Notes: generated by a model not told the origin, from the letters alone. 64,000 nt of DNA from an uncultured Roseovarius sp. (GCF_913057115.1 NZ_CAJXNN010000019.1:1-64000); one strand, 5' to 3'; shown: positions 19,546-29,935, counted from the stretch's first letter. Program-made: numbers and translations.

Positions 19546-20538
19546 GTGGCGCAGGTGTCTCGCCTGACGCTGGCCGTGGAGGCGGGCGATTTGGCCTTGC
19601 CCGAGGTGGGGCGCATTGCGGTTTTCGCGCCGCGAGGCGACACTGATCTGTCGGCGCTTCCCAAGGGCCGGGTGCAGGTGATCACCGGGTTCAAGCCGGA
19701 TGTCGATGCCTTTGCCAAGCAAGAGTTCAACTGTGCAGTTGCGCCGCAGCGAACCTATGCCGCCGCTGTCGTCTTTGTGCCGCGCGCCAAGGCGCAGGCG
19801 CGGGCGCTTGTGGCCAAGGCTTGTGCGGTAAGCGAGGGCATTGTCATTGTTGATGGGGCCAAGACCGACGGGGTGGATTCGATCCTCAAAGCGGTGCGGG
19901 GCCGAGTGCCGGTCTGGGGTCCTGTGAACAAGGCGCATGGCAAATTGTTCTGGTTCGAGGCGGGCGCGCATTTCACCGATTGGGCCGTCGCAGGAACGCA
20001 GGAAATTGCGGGCGGTTATGTCACCGCGCCGGGGGTATTTTCCGCCGATGGGGTCGACCCGGCCTCACGGCTGTTGGGCGATCACTTGCCTGAGAAATTG
20101 GGAGCGGTGGTGGCCGACCTAGGGGCCGGTTGGGGATACCTGAGCCGCCGGGTTCTGGAACGCGAAAGCGTCGAGCGGGTGCATTTGGTGGAGGCCGATC
20201 ACGCCGCCTTGGACTGCGCCAAGCAGAACGTAAGTGATCCGCGCGCCGCGTTCTATTGGGCCGATGCCACAACATGGCACGCGCCCGAGCCGGTGGATAG
20301 CGTTGTGATGAACCCCCCCTTTCACACCGGTCGTGCCGCCGACCCCGACCTTGGCCGTGCCTTCATTGCGCAGGCGGCCGGGATGCTGAAGCCCAAGGGA
20401 CAGCTTTGGATGGTCGCAAACCGGCATTTGCCCTATGAAACCGCGCTGTCCGAGCGGTTTGGTGAGGTAACGGAAATCACCGGCGACAATCGCTTCAAGG
20501 TGCTGCGCGCCACGCGGCCTGCGCGAAAGCATAGGTAG
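19546..20538 (+). CDS. Class I SAM-dependent methyltransferase, RsmC-like
   Basis: ADLGAGWGYLSRRVLE, VVMNPPFHTGRAADPDLG (NPPF motif), KPKGQLWMVANRHLPYE. Confidence 0.85.
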   Translation: MAQVSRLTLAVEAGDLALPEVGRIAVFAPRGDTDLSALPKGRVQVITGFKPDVDAFAKQEFNCAVAPQRTYAAAVVFVPRAKAQARALVAKACAVSEGIVIVDGAKTDGVDSILKAVRGRVPVWGPVNKAHGKLFWFEAGAHFTDWAVAGTQEIAGGYVTAPGVFSADGVDPASRLLGDHLPEKLGAVVADLGAGWGYLSRRVLERESVERVHLVEADHAALDCAKQNVSDPRAAFYWADATTWHAPEPVDSVVMNPPFHTGRAADPDLGRAFIAQAAGMLKPKGQLWMVANRHLPYETALSERFGEVTEITGDNRFKVLRATRPARKHR

Positions 20539-20609
20539 AAAGCCCTTTTCCCGGTTTTGCTGCTTGGCGTAGGTTCAACCGGCAGAATCACCACAGGAGT
20601 GTTCCGCGC

Positions 20610-21410
20610 ATGTCATTTTCAATTTCCGGCAAGACCGCCATCGTCACCGGCGGGGCCAATGGTATCGGGCTAGCCATCGGGCGGCACTTTGCCGACAAGG
20701 GCGCGAATGTGATGTTCGCCGATATGGACGAAGAGCGCCTGATCAAGGAATTGGGGGAAAACAAGGAGGATAGCAATATCCGCTATTTCGCCGGGGACCT
20801 TCGGGAAAAACTGACCTTGGCCAACCTTTTGTCGGCGACGATTGATGCCTTCGATCAGGTGGATATCCTGATCAACGGGTCACGGCAGGTGGTGCCCTCG
20901 GACCCGCTCAATCCCGATGACGACGCGGTTGAGATGCTGTTACGGCAAAACCTGTTGACCTCGCTTCGGTTGAGCCAGTTGGTGGCCAAGCGGATGATCA
21001 AGCAGGCGGAGGGCAAGGAGGGGGGCATGGCGGGCACCATCGTCAACCTGTCGTCGATTGCTGCGCGCCGTACGCATCCCGATCTGCTGGCCTATTCGGT
21101 GTCCACGGCGGCCCTGGACCAGATGACGCGCAGTTTGGCGGTGGCCTTGGCGCCGCACCGCATTCGGGTAAACGCGGTGGCCTTCGGGTCGGTCATGTCG
21201 GCCTCGCTGAAAGACACGTTGCGCGACAACCGCAGTTTCCGCAGTGACATCGAGGAGCACACGCCGTTGGGACGGATCGCCTCGCCCACGGAATTGGCCG
21301 AGGCGGTGCAGTATCTGTCGTGTGACGGGTCGGGGTTCATGACCGGGCAGATCATGACGGTGGATGGCGGGCGGTCTTTGCTGGACCCGGTTGCGGCACC
21401 TGCGCACTGA
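20610..21410 (+). CDS. SDR-family oxidoreductase (YxxxK lysine absent)
   Basis: GKTAIVTGGANGIGLAIGRHFADKGANVMFADMDEERL, NLSSIAA, YSVSTAAL in place of YxxSK. Confidence 0.85.
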   Translation: MSFSISGKTAIVTGGANGIGLAIGRHFADKGANVMFADMDEERLIKELGENKEDSNIRYFAGDLREKLTLANLLSATIDAFDQVDILINGSRQVVPSDPLNPDDDAVEMLLRQNLLTSLRLSQLVAKRMIKQAEGKEGGMAGTIVNLSSIAARRTHPDLLAYSVSTAALDQMTRSLAVALAPHRIRVNAVAFGSVMSASLKDTLRDNRSFRSDIEEHTPLGRIASPTELAEAVQYLSCDGSGFMTGQIMTVDGGRSLLDPVAAPAH

Positions 21411-21468
21411 GGCTGGTCTTGGCTTGGGGTGCCTGCTAGGGAACGCCAAAGACAGGAGGAACACGCCC

Positions 21469-22359
21469 ATGACATCCGATTTCACCGAAGAAAAACGCCG
21501 TGCGGCTGCGTGGTTTCGAAGCCTGCGTGATGAGATCGTCGCCGCTTTCGAAGGCTTGGAAGACAGCCACGCCGAGGGGCCGTTGAGCGATGCGGAGCCG
21601 GGCCGTTTCGAGGTGAGTGAGACCAAGCGCAAAAGCGACGACGGGTCAGACGCGGGCGGCGGGTTGATGAGCGTCATGCGTGGCGGGCGCGTATTTGAGA
21701 AAGTCGGCGTCAATGTCTCCGAAGTGTACGGGACATTGGGCGAGGCGGCGCAAAAGGCCATGGCGGCGCGCGGTGTGCCGGGGATGGACAGTGACCCGCG
21801 TTTCTGGGCCAGCGGCATCAGCCTTGTGGCCCATATGCAGAACCCGCATGCGCCGGCGGTTCACATGAACACGCGGATGTTCTGGACGCCGGGGGCGTGG
21901 TGGTTCGGCGGCGGGTCGGACTTGAACCCTTGCATTGAGTATGACGAGGACACCGCCCATTTCCACGCCACGCAAAAGGCGCATCTCGACCCGCATGGCG
22001 CGGATATTTACCCGTGGCTCAAGGATTGGGCGGATGAGTATTTCTATATCCCGCACCGGCACCGGGCGCGGGGTGTGGGCGGTATTTTCATGGATGACCG
22101 CAATACCGGCGATTGGGAGGCCGATTTCGCCCTGACGCAGGATATTGGCCGGGCCTTCCTGCCCGCCTTCCTGCCCTTGGTGGAAAGGCGCCGGGTGCAG
22201 GAGTGGGACGCGGCCGACAAGGACGCGCAATTGGTCCATCGCGGGCTCTATGCCGAATACAACCTTGTCTACGACCGAGGCACCAAGTTTGGCCTTGCCA
22301 CGGGCCATGATGCCAATGCGGTGTTGATGAGCCTGCCGCCCTTGGCGAAATGGATTTAA
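21469..22359 (+). CDS. hemF: Oxygen-dependent coproporphyrinogen III oxidase
   Basis: MRGGRVFEKVGVNVSEVYG, MNTRMFW, WWFGGGSDLNPCIEYDEDTAHFH, YNLVYDRGTKFGLATGHDANAVLMSLPP. Confidence 0.97.
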   Translation: MTSDFTEEKRRAAAWFRSLRDEIVAAFEGLEDSHAEGPLSDAEPGRFEVSETKRKSDDGSDAGGGLMSVMRGGRVFEKVGVNVSEVYGTLGEAAQKAMAARGVPGMDSDPRFWASGISLVAHMQNPHAPAVHMNTRMFWTPGAWWFGGGSDLNPCIEYDEDTAHFHATQKAHLDPHGADIYPWLKDWADEYFYIPHRHRARGVGGIFMDDRNTGDWEADFALTQDIGRAFLPAFLPLVERRRVQEWDAADKDAQLVHRGLYAEYNLVYDRGTKFGLATGHDANAVLMSLPPLAKWI

Positions 22360-22363
22360 GGTG

Positions 22364-22411
22364 CCGAAATCTTCAAAAGATTTCGGTCCGATTTCTTTTG
22401 AAGAAATCGGG
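22364..22411. repeat. Tandem double-hairpin intergenic repeat, copy 1 (between convergent hemF and permease)
   Basis: CCGAAATCTTCAAAAGATTTCGG-TCCGATTTCTTTTGAAGAAATCGGG; near-identical to 30315-30361. Confidence 0.8.
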
Positions 22412-22422
22412 GGTCGGCTTGG

Positions 22423-24234
22423 TTACAGTGGCCAGAATACAAGGATCGCCGGGATGGATACCGCGATGACCAAGATTTCAAGCGGCAGGCCCATGCGCCA
22501 GTAATCTCCGAAACGATAACCGCCGGGGCCGAGGATCAGGGTATTGTTCTTGTGGCCGATGGGGGTGAGGAACGCCGCCGAGGCCGCGACCGCGATGGCC
22601 ATCAGAAAGGCATCGGGCGAGGCATCGAGCCGGCGTGCCATTTCGATACCCACGGGGGCGGCCACGAGGCTTGTGGCGGTGTTGTTGAGCACATCCGAGA
22701 GGGTCATCGTGACCGCCATCAGGATCGCAAGGATGGCCCAGCCGGGCAGGCCATCGGTCAGCCCGATCAACTGTCCGGCCAAAAGATCGGCCCCGCCGCT
22801 GTCATTGAGCGCGGTGCCCAGTGGAATGAGAGAGCCCAGCAGCACCACGACCGGCCACTCGATCTGGTCATAAAGCTCGCGCAGGGGGATGATGCCCGTC
22901 AGCACATAGGCCATGACCACGGCCCCGAGGCCGATCGGCAGGCTGAGGACCCCGAAGGTGGCCGCGCCCACGGCGGCGGCGAAAAGCGTTATCGCCAGCC
23001 ATGCCTTGTTTTGCTTGGTGATCGACAGGCCTCGCTCGGCCAGAGGCAGGCACCCCAGCCAGTTGACAATCTGTGGGCCGCTGTCCACGGGGGTCAGCAG
23101 CAGAAGAATGTCGCCCGCCTTGATCTTGGCGCGTCGCAGGTTGTCGGATATACGCCGCCCCTGCCGAGAGACGCCAACGATTATGGCACGTTGTCTCCAG
23201 TGCAGACCTATGGCCTGTGCCGTCGTTTCGGCGATACGCGCATCGCGGGGCACCACCGCTTCGATCAGGGCAAGGCCTTCGGCCTCACCCTCGATCACGT
23301 CGCGGCGGTCGGAATCGGTATAGGCCAAGCCCTGACTGGCCCGGAAATCATCCAGGGCGTCGGGGTGCGCTTCGATGACAAGGATATCGTCAGGTTCAAG
23401 CCGGGTGCTGCGGGCGCTGCCATAGCGGCGTTTGCCATCGCGGATCAGCCCCAGAATGGCGACTTCGGATTCGTCGGCGGCCTCGTAGAGTGCACCAAGG
23501 GGTTCGCCGATGGCGGAGTTGCCTTCGGGCACCGAAAGCTCGGCAAGATAAGCGGATGTTTCATGCAGGGCATCGGCCGGGTCGCTTCTCGTGGCGCGTT
23601 TGGGGATGAAACGCCAGCCGATCAAGGTGATGAACGCCATACCGGCAAGGGCGACGGTAGCGCCCACCGGGGCGAAATCGAACATTTGGAAGGGTTCGCC
23701 CATTTCCTCGGCCCGGATCGAGGCAATGATGATATTGGGCGGTGTGCCGATCAGGGTGACCATGCCACCAAGGATGGTGGCGAAGCTGAGCGGCATGAGG
23801 GTTAGCCCCGGTGAGCGGCCCGCTTTGCGTGCGGCGCGCATATCGACCGGGATCAGCAGGGCCAAAGCTGCTACGTTATTGATAAACCCTGATAAAATCG
23901 CGCCTCCGCCGCCCAGAACGGCGATGTGGCCCTGCAAGGACCGGCCACTGTCGACAACCACGCTGGTGATAAGCTGCACGGCGCCGGCCTTGGCCAACCC
24001 GGCCGAGACCACAAGGACAAGTGCGACGATGATGGTGGCGTGATGGCCGAAGCCCGAAAAGGCGTCTTCGGTGGGGACCACGCCTAGGATGACGCCCAGA
24101 AGGAGGACGGAAAAGGCAACGATATCATAGCGATAGCGCCCCCAGAGCAGCAAGGTGAAGAGCAGGCCGAAGAGGCTGAAAAGGATAATCTGGTCACTGG
24201 TCACTGGCGCGCCTCCATTGTCGTTTTCAGCCAA
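22423..24234 (-). CDS. SLC13-family permease with TrkA-C/RCK_C domains
   Basis: 603 aa; hydrophobic N and C parts ([55 protein letters not shown]) and two central TrkA-C-like segments. Confidence 0.88.
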   Translation of the reverse strand: MAENDNGGAPVTSDQIILFSLFGLLFTLLLWGRYRYDIVAFSVLLLGVILGVVPTEDAFSGFGHHATIIVALVLVVSAGLAKAGAVQLITSVVVDSGRSLQGHIAVLGGGGAILSGFINNVAALALLIPVDMRAARKAGRSPGLTLMPLSFATILGGMVTLIGTPPNIIIASIRAEEMGEPFQMFDFAPVGATVALAGMAFITLIGWRFIPKRATRSDPADALHETSAYLAELSVPEGNSAIGEPLGALYEAADESEVAILGLIRDGKRRYGSARSTRLEPDDILVIEAHPDALDDFRASQGLAYTDSDRRDVIEGEAEGLALIEAVVPRDARIAETTAQAIGLHWRQRAIIVGVSRQGRRISDNLRRAKIKAGDILLLLTPVDSGPQIVNWLGCLPLAERGLSITKQNKAWLAITLFAAAVGAATFGVLSLPIGLGAVVMAYVLTGIIPLRELYDQIEWPVVVLLGSLIPLGTALNDSGGADLLAGQLIGLTDGLPGWAILAILMAVTMTLSDVLNNTATSLVAAPVGIEMARRLDASPDAFLMAIAVAASAAFLTPIGHKNNTLILGPGGYRFGDYWRMGLPLEILVIAVSIPAILVFWPL

Positions 24235-24328
24235 ACGGAAATCCCGAGGGTTTGCAACCGGCTTGCGGGCTTGGGGGGGAGTGGCCTATATCAGGCGAAA
24301 CTCACGCAATTCCCGAGGGAGAGACCCC

Positions 24329-25078
24329 ATGGCCGGCCATTCTAAATGGGCAAATATCCAGCACCGTAAAGGGCGGCAGGACGCCGCGCGATCCAAACTT
24401 TTTTCCAAGCTCTCCAAGGAGATAACCGTTGCCGCCAAGATGGGCGACCCGGACCCGGAGAAGAACCCGCGCCTGCGTCTGGCTGTGAAGGAAGCGAAAT
24501 CGAATTCCGTTCCGAAGGATGTGATTGACCGGGCGATCAAGAAATCCACCGCAGGCGACGGGGAAGACTATGAAGAAATCCGTTACGAAGGCTACGGCCC
24601 TGACGGCGTGGCGGTGATTGTCGAGGCGATGACCGACAACCGCAATCGCACCGCCAGCAACGTGCGCTCGACCTTTACCAAGAACGGCGGCAACCTTGGT
24701 GAGACCGGCAGCGTGGGGTTCATGTTCGAACGCAAGGGTGAGGTGACTTATCCGGCCGAGGTGGGCGATGCCGACACGGTGATGATGGCCGCCATCGAGG
24801 CCGGCGCGGAAGACGTGGAATCGGGTGAGGATGGCCACACGATCTGGTGTGCGGATACGGATTTGAACGATGTTTCCAATGGGTTGGAGGCCGAACTGGG
24901 CGAGAGTGAATCGACCAAACTGGTGTGGAAGCCCACGACCACGACCGAGTTGGACCTTGAAGGCATGCAAAAGCTGATGAAGCTGATCGACGCGCTTGAG
25001 GATGACGACGACGTGCAGCGCGTGACGACCAACTTTGAAGCCTCAGACGAGGTCATGGCGCAACTGGCCGCCGAGTGA
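24329..25078 (+). CDS. YebC/PmpR-family transcriptional regulator
   Basis: [64 protein letters not shown]. Confidence 0.96.
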   Translation: MAGHSKWANIQHRKGRQDAARSKLFSKLSKEITVAAKMGDPDPEKNPRLRLAVKEAKSNSVPKDVIDRAIKKSTAGDGEDYEEIRYEGYGPDGVAVIVEAMTDNRNRTASNVRSTFTKNGGNLGETGSVGFMFERKGEVTYPAEVGDADTVMMAAIEAGAEDVESGEDGHTIWCADTDLNDVSNGLEAELGESESTKLVWKPTTTTELDLEGMQKLMKLIDALEDDDDVQRVTTNFEASDEVMAQLAAE

Positions 25079-25112
25079 TTTTCGCGCCCGGACGGGCGCA
25101 TTTTCACCGAAT

Positions 25113-25190
25113 CGTACGACTCGTACGTTTGCCCCCCGGTTTTCGTACGAAAATCGGGGGTTTTGTTTGGCCGGTCGTACGAGTCGTACG
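25113..25190. repeat. GTAC-cored palindrome / terminator hairpin / palindrome cassette, CGTACG variant
   Basis: CGTACGACTCGTACG (25113-25127), hairpin CCCCCCGGTTTTCGTACGAAAATCGGGGG-TTTT (25131-25165), CGTACGAGTCGTACG (25176-25190). Confidence 0.8.
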
Positions 25191-25596
25191 GAACTTGGCG
25201 GGTTTCTGTACGGATTGCACAGAGTGTACGTGTTTTCTGCACAAAATTTCGGGCCGGGCAGGGCGACAATGTACAGGTTGTACTGAACCTGTGGCTGAAC
25301 TGGGGTAAAGCGCGCCGCGGCAAGCCATTGTTAATACATTTCATGCGAGTGTCACCCCGAGGTGAACTTTGAAAGGAGATGTGCAAGTGAGGATGCAGAC
25401 CTTGAGCAGTTATTGAGTGATTGTCTGGATGGTGGACAAATCCTCCGTTGGATGCCCTCGAGCCAAAGAGTATGCGGCCTTGATTGCGGCTTCATTCATT
25501 GCTTTGCGGTTTTGGCGCGAAAGCGTATGCAGCCCCTCGGGTTGAATGCCGCCGGGGCACGCTGTGATCGTCTGTTTTCGGCGCGGGCCGCATCGT

Positions 25597-26088
25597 TCAG
25601 GTCTTCGGGGACAGTTTCGAGGCCAGGCGCTTGAGCGTGCCGTGTACGATCCATTTATGGGCGATACCCACCGGGATCATGTAGGCCCGCCCGAACCAGT
25701 TATGGATGCGTACCGAGGAGGTGATGCTGACCGTGGGGCCATCGCATGAAATACAGGTCATCACGTCAAGGTGGCGGTCACGTTCGGTCAGGACGAGGGC
25801 TGTCTGGTCAATATATTCAACCAGAAAAAAATCCAGATGGTCGCCGGGTTCGACGTTGGTCACGGTTTTGCCGCTGAAGCCACCGATTTTCTTGACGCCG
25901 AAACACGATGAGATGGCATCGCGGATGCGGAAGGCGAGTTGCATGAATGGCTGTGGGTCGGCCATGGCGAGAGCCCAAGCCTCTAGTGGACGGACCGGGT
26001 GGGGGAGGTTGATGCTTTGACTGTCGTAGTAGTCAAGCGCCGGGACCGGGGCGAGAACGCGGATATGGGTGTTGGGCAGAGTGATCAT
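25597..26088 (-). CDS. DUF2867-like protein
   Basis: RIRDAISSCFGVKKIGGFSGKTVTNVEPGDHLDFFLVEYIDQTALVLTERDRHLDVMTCISC...SITSSVRIHNWFGRAYMIPVGIAHKWIV pattern. Confidence 0.7.
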   Translation of the reverse strand: MITLPNTHIRVLAPVPALDYYDSQSINLPHPVRPLEAWALAMADPQPFMQLAFRIRDAISSCFGVKKIGGFSGKTVTNVEPGDHLDFFLVEYIDQTALVLTERDRHLDVMTCISCDGPTVSITSSVRIHNWFGRAYMIPVGIAHKWIVHGTLKRLASKLSPKT

Positions 26089-26147
26089 GGCTTGGTTTAG
26101 CGAGGGGCCTGCGCCGGGGAAAGAGAGAGCGGCGTTTGAGCCAGTGG

Positions 26148-27035
26148 TCAGGGTGTGGCAAGTGGATGCAGGGCGCTTTTGGCCGCCTCGCGCAGGGCGC
26201 GGGTGAGCGGGGAGAGGGCTTCGGCGAAAAGGCGGGGGCATTGCCAGTAGAGGGCGGTGTCGACCTCGGCCCCCGGTAGAAGCGGCACGAGGTGCCCTTG
26301 GGCGATCTCGGTGCGGACCAGTGCTTCGGGGTTGAGGCCCCAGCCGAGGCCGAGGCGGGCCGCGTCGACGAAGCCTTGGGAGCTGGCGATGTCATGACAG
26401 GGCGGCGTGAGGCCGGGGCCCATATGCCGCGAGAGCCAGTTGTGTTGCAGGCGGTCTTTTTCGTTGAAGCGCATCATAGGGGCGCGGGCCATGGCCTGTG
26501 GCGTGATCCCATCCGGGAAATGCCGCGCGATGAAGGCGGGGCTGGCGGTAGGGATGTAGCGTAGCGCACCCAGCGGCGTGACATCGCAGCCGGTGACAGG
26601 CCGGGCGCTGGCGGTGATCGCGCCCATGACCTCGCCCCGGCGGAGCCAATCGGCCGAGACATCCTGATCGTCCAGCACAAGGTCGAACACGTGCTCGCCC
26701 AGTTGTGCCAGTGCGGGCAAAACCCATGTGGCGAGGCTATCGGCATTGACTGCGAGGCGCAGGCGGGTGCCCGGCGTGGCCTGCCCCAGATCACGGGTCA
26801 GCTGCGCATCGAGCAGGGCCAGTTGATCGGCATGGGCGGCAAGGCGGTTGCCGGTCGGCGTGCCGGTACAGGGTGTGCCGCGGGTGACGAGCCGAGTGCC
26901 GATCCGGTCCTCCAGCGCCTTGAGGCGTTGCGAAATGGCTGATTGCGTCACGCCCAGATCATGGGCCGCGCCTTCGAAGCTGCCGTTGCGCAGGATGGCG
27001 GCGAGGGCGGTGAGGTGCTTGGGGTCGATACGCAT
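26148..27035 (-). CDS. LysR-family regulator, ArgP-like
   Basis: LTALAAILRNGSFEGAAHDLGVTQSAISQRLKALEDRIGTRLVTRG; divergent from a LysE/ArgO exporter. Confidence 0.88.
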   Translation of the reverse strand: MRIDPKHLTALAAILRNGSFEGAAHDLGVTQSAISQRLKALEDRIGTRLVTRGTPCTGTPTGNRLAAHADQLALLDAQLTRDLGQATPGTRLRLAVNADSLATWVLPALAQLGEHVFDLVLDDQDVSADWLRRGEVMGAITASARPVTGCDVTPLGALRYIPTASPAFIARHFPDGITPQAMARAPMMRFNEKDRLQHNWLSRHMGPGLTPPCHDIASSQGFVDAARLGLGWGLNPEALVRTEIAQGHLVPLLPGAEVDTALYWQCPRLFAEALSPLTRALREAAKSALHPLATP

Positions 27036-27124
27036 AAGAAGTACTTATGAAGGCGTAAGGTTTTTAATTTGTGTAATCGCGTGGCGCCACCTAAGCAAGC
27101 CCGGCATGAAAGAGGAGGCAGCGC

Positions 27125-27718
27125 ATGCAGGCGGTAATTGACGGATATCTTCTGGGGTTTTCGCTGATCCTTGCGATCGGGGCGCAGAATGCCTTTGTGC
27201 TGCGGCAAGGGCTCAGGCGGGAGCATGTCTTGCCGGTGGTCTTGTTGTGCGGAGCCTCGGATGCGGCCTTGGTGACAGCCGGCGTGCTGGGATTCGGGGC
27301 CTTGTCGCAGGCGGTGCCGGGCCTCGAGCGGGTGATGCTTTTTGGTGGTGTCGCATTCTTGCTGTGGTACGGGGCGAGAAACCTTTTGGCGGCATGGCGC
27401 GGTGGCGAGGTTCTGGAGGCCGGGGAGGCGGCTGGCAGTCTGCGGCGGGCGCTTTTGACCTGTCTGGCGCTGACCTGGCTGAACCCGCATGTCTACCTGG
27501 ATACGGTGGTTTTGCTTGGCTCGGTCTCGGCGCAGTATGACGACACGCTGGGTTTTGGCGCCGGGGCGGTGACGGCGAGTTTCAGCTTTTTCTTCATGCT
27601 GGGGTATGGCGCGCGGCTTTTGGCGCCGTTTTTCCGGCGGCCGTCAAGCTGGCGTGTGCTGGACCTGATCGTGGGGCTGACCATGTGGGGGATCGCGGCC
27701 AAACTTTTGTGGGGCTGA
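27125..27718 (+). CDS. LysE/ArgO-family amino-acid exporter
   Basis: GYLLGFSLILAIGAQNAFVLRQGLRREHVLPVVLLCGASDAALVTAGVLG; LTWLNPHVYLDTVVLLGSV. Confidence 0.92.
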   Translation: MQAVIDGYLLGFSLILAIGAQNAFVLRQGLRREHVLPVVLLCGASDAALVTAGVLGFGALSQAVPGLERVMLFGGVAFLLWYGARNLLAAWRGGEVLEAGEAAGSLRRALLTCLALTWLNPHVYLDTVVLLGSVSAQYDDTLGFGAGAVTASFSFFFMLGYGARLLAPFFRRPSSWRVLDLIVGLTMWGIAAKLLWG

Positions 27719-27807
27719 GGGGCTTGCACAGAATATGTGCGGGGGTGTCGGGGTGATTGGGCGCTTGGCTTTGCTATCTTCTTGTGAGGATAGATTGGAG
27801 GAATGCC

Positions 27808-28740
27808 ATGAGTTGGAACCCCACGTTAGAGCCGCAATGCCCCGAGGCCGGGAGCCTTGACGATATCGAGACCCTGATCGTGCCCCGCGCGCGCGACATC
27901 GGCGGCTTCGAGGTGCGGCGCGCGCTTCCGGCCCCACGGCGGCAGATGGTGGGGCCGTTCATTTTCTTCGATCAGATGGGGCCGGCGGAGTTTCTGACGG
28001 GGCAGGGAATTGACGTGCGCCCGCATCCGCATATCGGCTTGGGGACGGTGACCTATCTGTATGACGGCGAGTTTCAGCATCGCGACAGTCTGGGCACTGA
28101 TCAGATGATTTACCCCGGGGCGGTGAACTGGATGGTGGCGGGGCGCGGCGTGACCCATTCGGAACGCACCAGCGAGGCCACCCGCAAGGGACAAAGCAAG
28201 CTGTTCGGGATTCAGACATGGGTGGCCTTGCCCGAACAGGCCGAGGAGCGCGAGGCCAGTTTCGAGCATCATGCGCAGGAGGCGTTGCCGGTGCTGGAGG
28301 GTGAGGGCAAGCAGTTGCGCCTGATCATGGGGCGCGGTTGGGGCGCGGAGGCGCCGGTCAGTACATTTTCCGAGATGTTCTATGCCGATGTCACGATGGA
28401 GGCGGGGGCGAAGCTGCCGTTGCCCGACGATCACGAGGATCGTGGGGTTTATGTGACCCAAGGATCGGTAAGCGTGGCAGGCGAGGTGTTCGAGGCGGGC
28501 CGTATGATGGTCTTTCGCCCCGGTGATGCGATCACCCTGACGGCGGGGGCGCAGGGCGCGCGGCTGATGGCATTGGGCGGCGAGACGCTCAATGGGCCGC
28601 GCTATATCTGGTGGAATTTCGTGGCCTCCAGCCGGGAAAAGATCGAGGCGGCCAAGGTGGCCTGGGCCGAGGGGGATTGGGCGCATGGGCGATTCCAATT
28701 GCCGCCCGGGGATGACGATGAGTTCATCCCGCTGCCTTAG
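27808..28740 (+). CDS. Pirin-family protein
   Basis: GFEVRRALPAPRRQMVGPFIFFDQMGPAEF...DVRPHPHIGLGTVTYLYDGEFQHRDSLG...GRGVTHSERT. Confidence 0.95.
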   Translation: MSWNPTLEPQCPEAGSLDDIETLIVPRARDIGGFEVRRALPAPRRQMVGPFIFFDQMGPAEFLTGQGIDVRPHPHIGLGTVTYLYDGEFQHRDSLGTDQMIYPGAVNWMVAGRGVTHSERTSEATRKGQSKLFGIQTWVALPEQAEEREASFEHHAQEALPVLEGEGKQLRLIMGRGWGAEAPVSTFSEMFYADVTMEAGAKLPLPDDHEDRGVYVTQGSVSVAGEVFEAGRMMVFRPGDAITLTAGAQGARLMALGGETLNGPRYIWWNFVASSREKIEAAKVAWAEGDWAHGRFQLPPGDDDEFIPLP

Positions 28741-28779
28741 GGGGTTTTCATTCCTGTCCAAGCAGCCCTAAATGCGACC

Positions 28780-29685
28780 ATGAGTTCCGACCAAGGCAAT
28801 CGCCCCGGATGGGGTATCTTCTGGATGGTGGTGACCGGCCTGCAATTCGTGGGTGTTACGGCGCTTGTCAAAACCCTTGGGACGCGCATTCCCGCGCCCG
28901 AGGCGGCCTTTATCCGCTATGTATTGGGCTTGGTTTTCTTGCTTCCGGTGCTGGGGCAGTTGCGGCGCTTACGCCCGGGCAAGCGTGTTATGGCTTTGTT
29001 CGGATTGCGGGGGCTGGCGCATACTTTGGGCGTGGTGCTGTGGTTTTATGCCATGGCGCGAATCCCGATCGCCGATGTGACGGCGATGAACTACCTTTCA
29101 CCGATCTACGTCACGCTGGGGGCGGCCCTGTTCCTTGGGGAGCGGCTGGCGCTGCGGCGGGTCTTGGCGATTGTCGTGGCCCTGATTGGCGCGCTGATCA
29201 TCCTGCGGCCGGGCTTTCGCGAGGTTGGGGCCGGTCATCTGGCGATGATTTTCACGGCGATCTTCTTTGGCGCGTCTTACCTGACGGCCAAGCGGCTCTC
29301 GCAGGAAGTGGGCCCCGGTCTGGTGGTGGCGATGCTGTCGATCACCGTGACCATCGGCCTAGCCCCCTTGGCGGCGATGGAGTGGGTCTGGCCCACGGCG
29401 TGGGAAACGCTGATCCTCTTTGGAGTGGCCTGCCTTGCCACGGGCGGGCATTTCACCATGACCTTGGCCTTCCGGGCGGCCCCATTGGCGGTGACGCAGC
29501 CGGTGACCTTCTTGCAGCTGGTTTGGGCGGTGGCACTTGGGGCCTTGGTGTTCAACGAAGGGGTGGACCCATATGTCGTGCTGGGCGGTATGGTGATTGT
29601 CGGCGCGGTGAGCTTCATCAGTTGGCGCGAGGCGGTGTTGAAGGGCCGTGCCGTGACCCCGCCGGTGTCGGCCACAAAAGGGTGA
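28780..29685 (+). CDS. EamA-family DMT transporter
   Basis: About ten TM segments; PEAAFIRYVLGLVFLLPVLGQL, FYAMARIPIADVTAMNYLSPIYVTLGAALFLGE. Confidence 0.9.
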   Translation: MSSDQGNRPGWGIFWMVVTGLQFVGVTALVKTLGTRIPAPEAAFIRYVLGLVFLLPVLGQLRRLRPGKRVMALFGLRGLAHTLGVVLWFYAMARIPIADVTAMNYLSPIYVTLGAALFLGERLALRRVLAIVVALIGALIILRPGFREVGAGHLAMIFTAIFFGASYLTAKRLSQEVGPGLVVAMLSITVTIGLAPLAAMEWVWPTAWETLILFGVACLATGGHFTMTLAFRAAPLAVTQPVTFLQLVWAVALGALVFNEGVDPYVVLGGMVIVGAVSFISWREAVLKGRAVTPPVSATKG

Positions 29686-29754
29686 AGGGCAATTGCGTCG
29701 CAAGGTGAAAGAATCCTTGCGTGCGCCTGCGGCCTGCGACAGAGTTTTCTTATC

Positions 29755-29935
29755 AAGGTGCTGCACACCGGTCATTCGGGGTGCGGAGAATTGGGAAGCC
29801 GGTGAGAGACCGGCGCTGCCCCCGCAACGGTAAGGATGGGGGCAAGGGCATCAAGCCACTGGACCGCCGCCATGGTCCGGGAAGGCGCCCTTGCCAGACC
29901 CGCCAAGCCCGGAAACCAGCCTTGTGTCACGTCAA
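29755..29935 (+). ncRNA. Cobalamin (B12) riboswitch
   Basis: GGTGCTGCACACCGG...GGGAAGCCGGTGAGAGACCGGCGCTGCCCCCGCAACGGTAAGG...GCCACTGG...CCGGGAAGGCGCCCTTGCCAGACCCGCCAAGCCCGGAAACC: B12-box core and flanking conserved segments. Confidence 0.9.

Noticed and set aside
25362-25634. 90-aa ORF in the gap after the GTAC cassette
   Set aside because: No recognisable family and overlaps the end of the DUF2867-like gene; not supportable as a gene.
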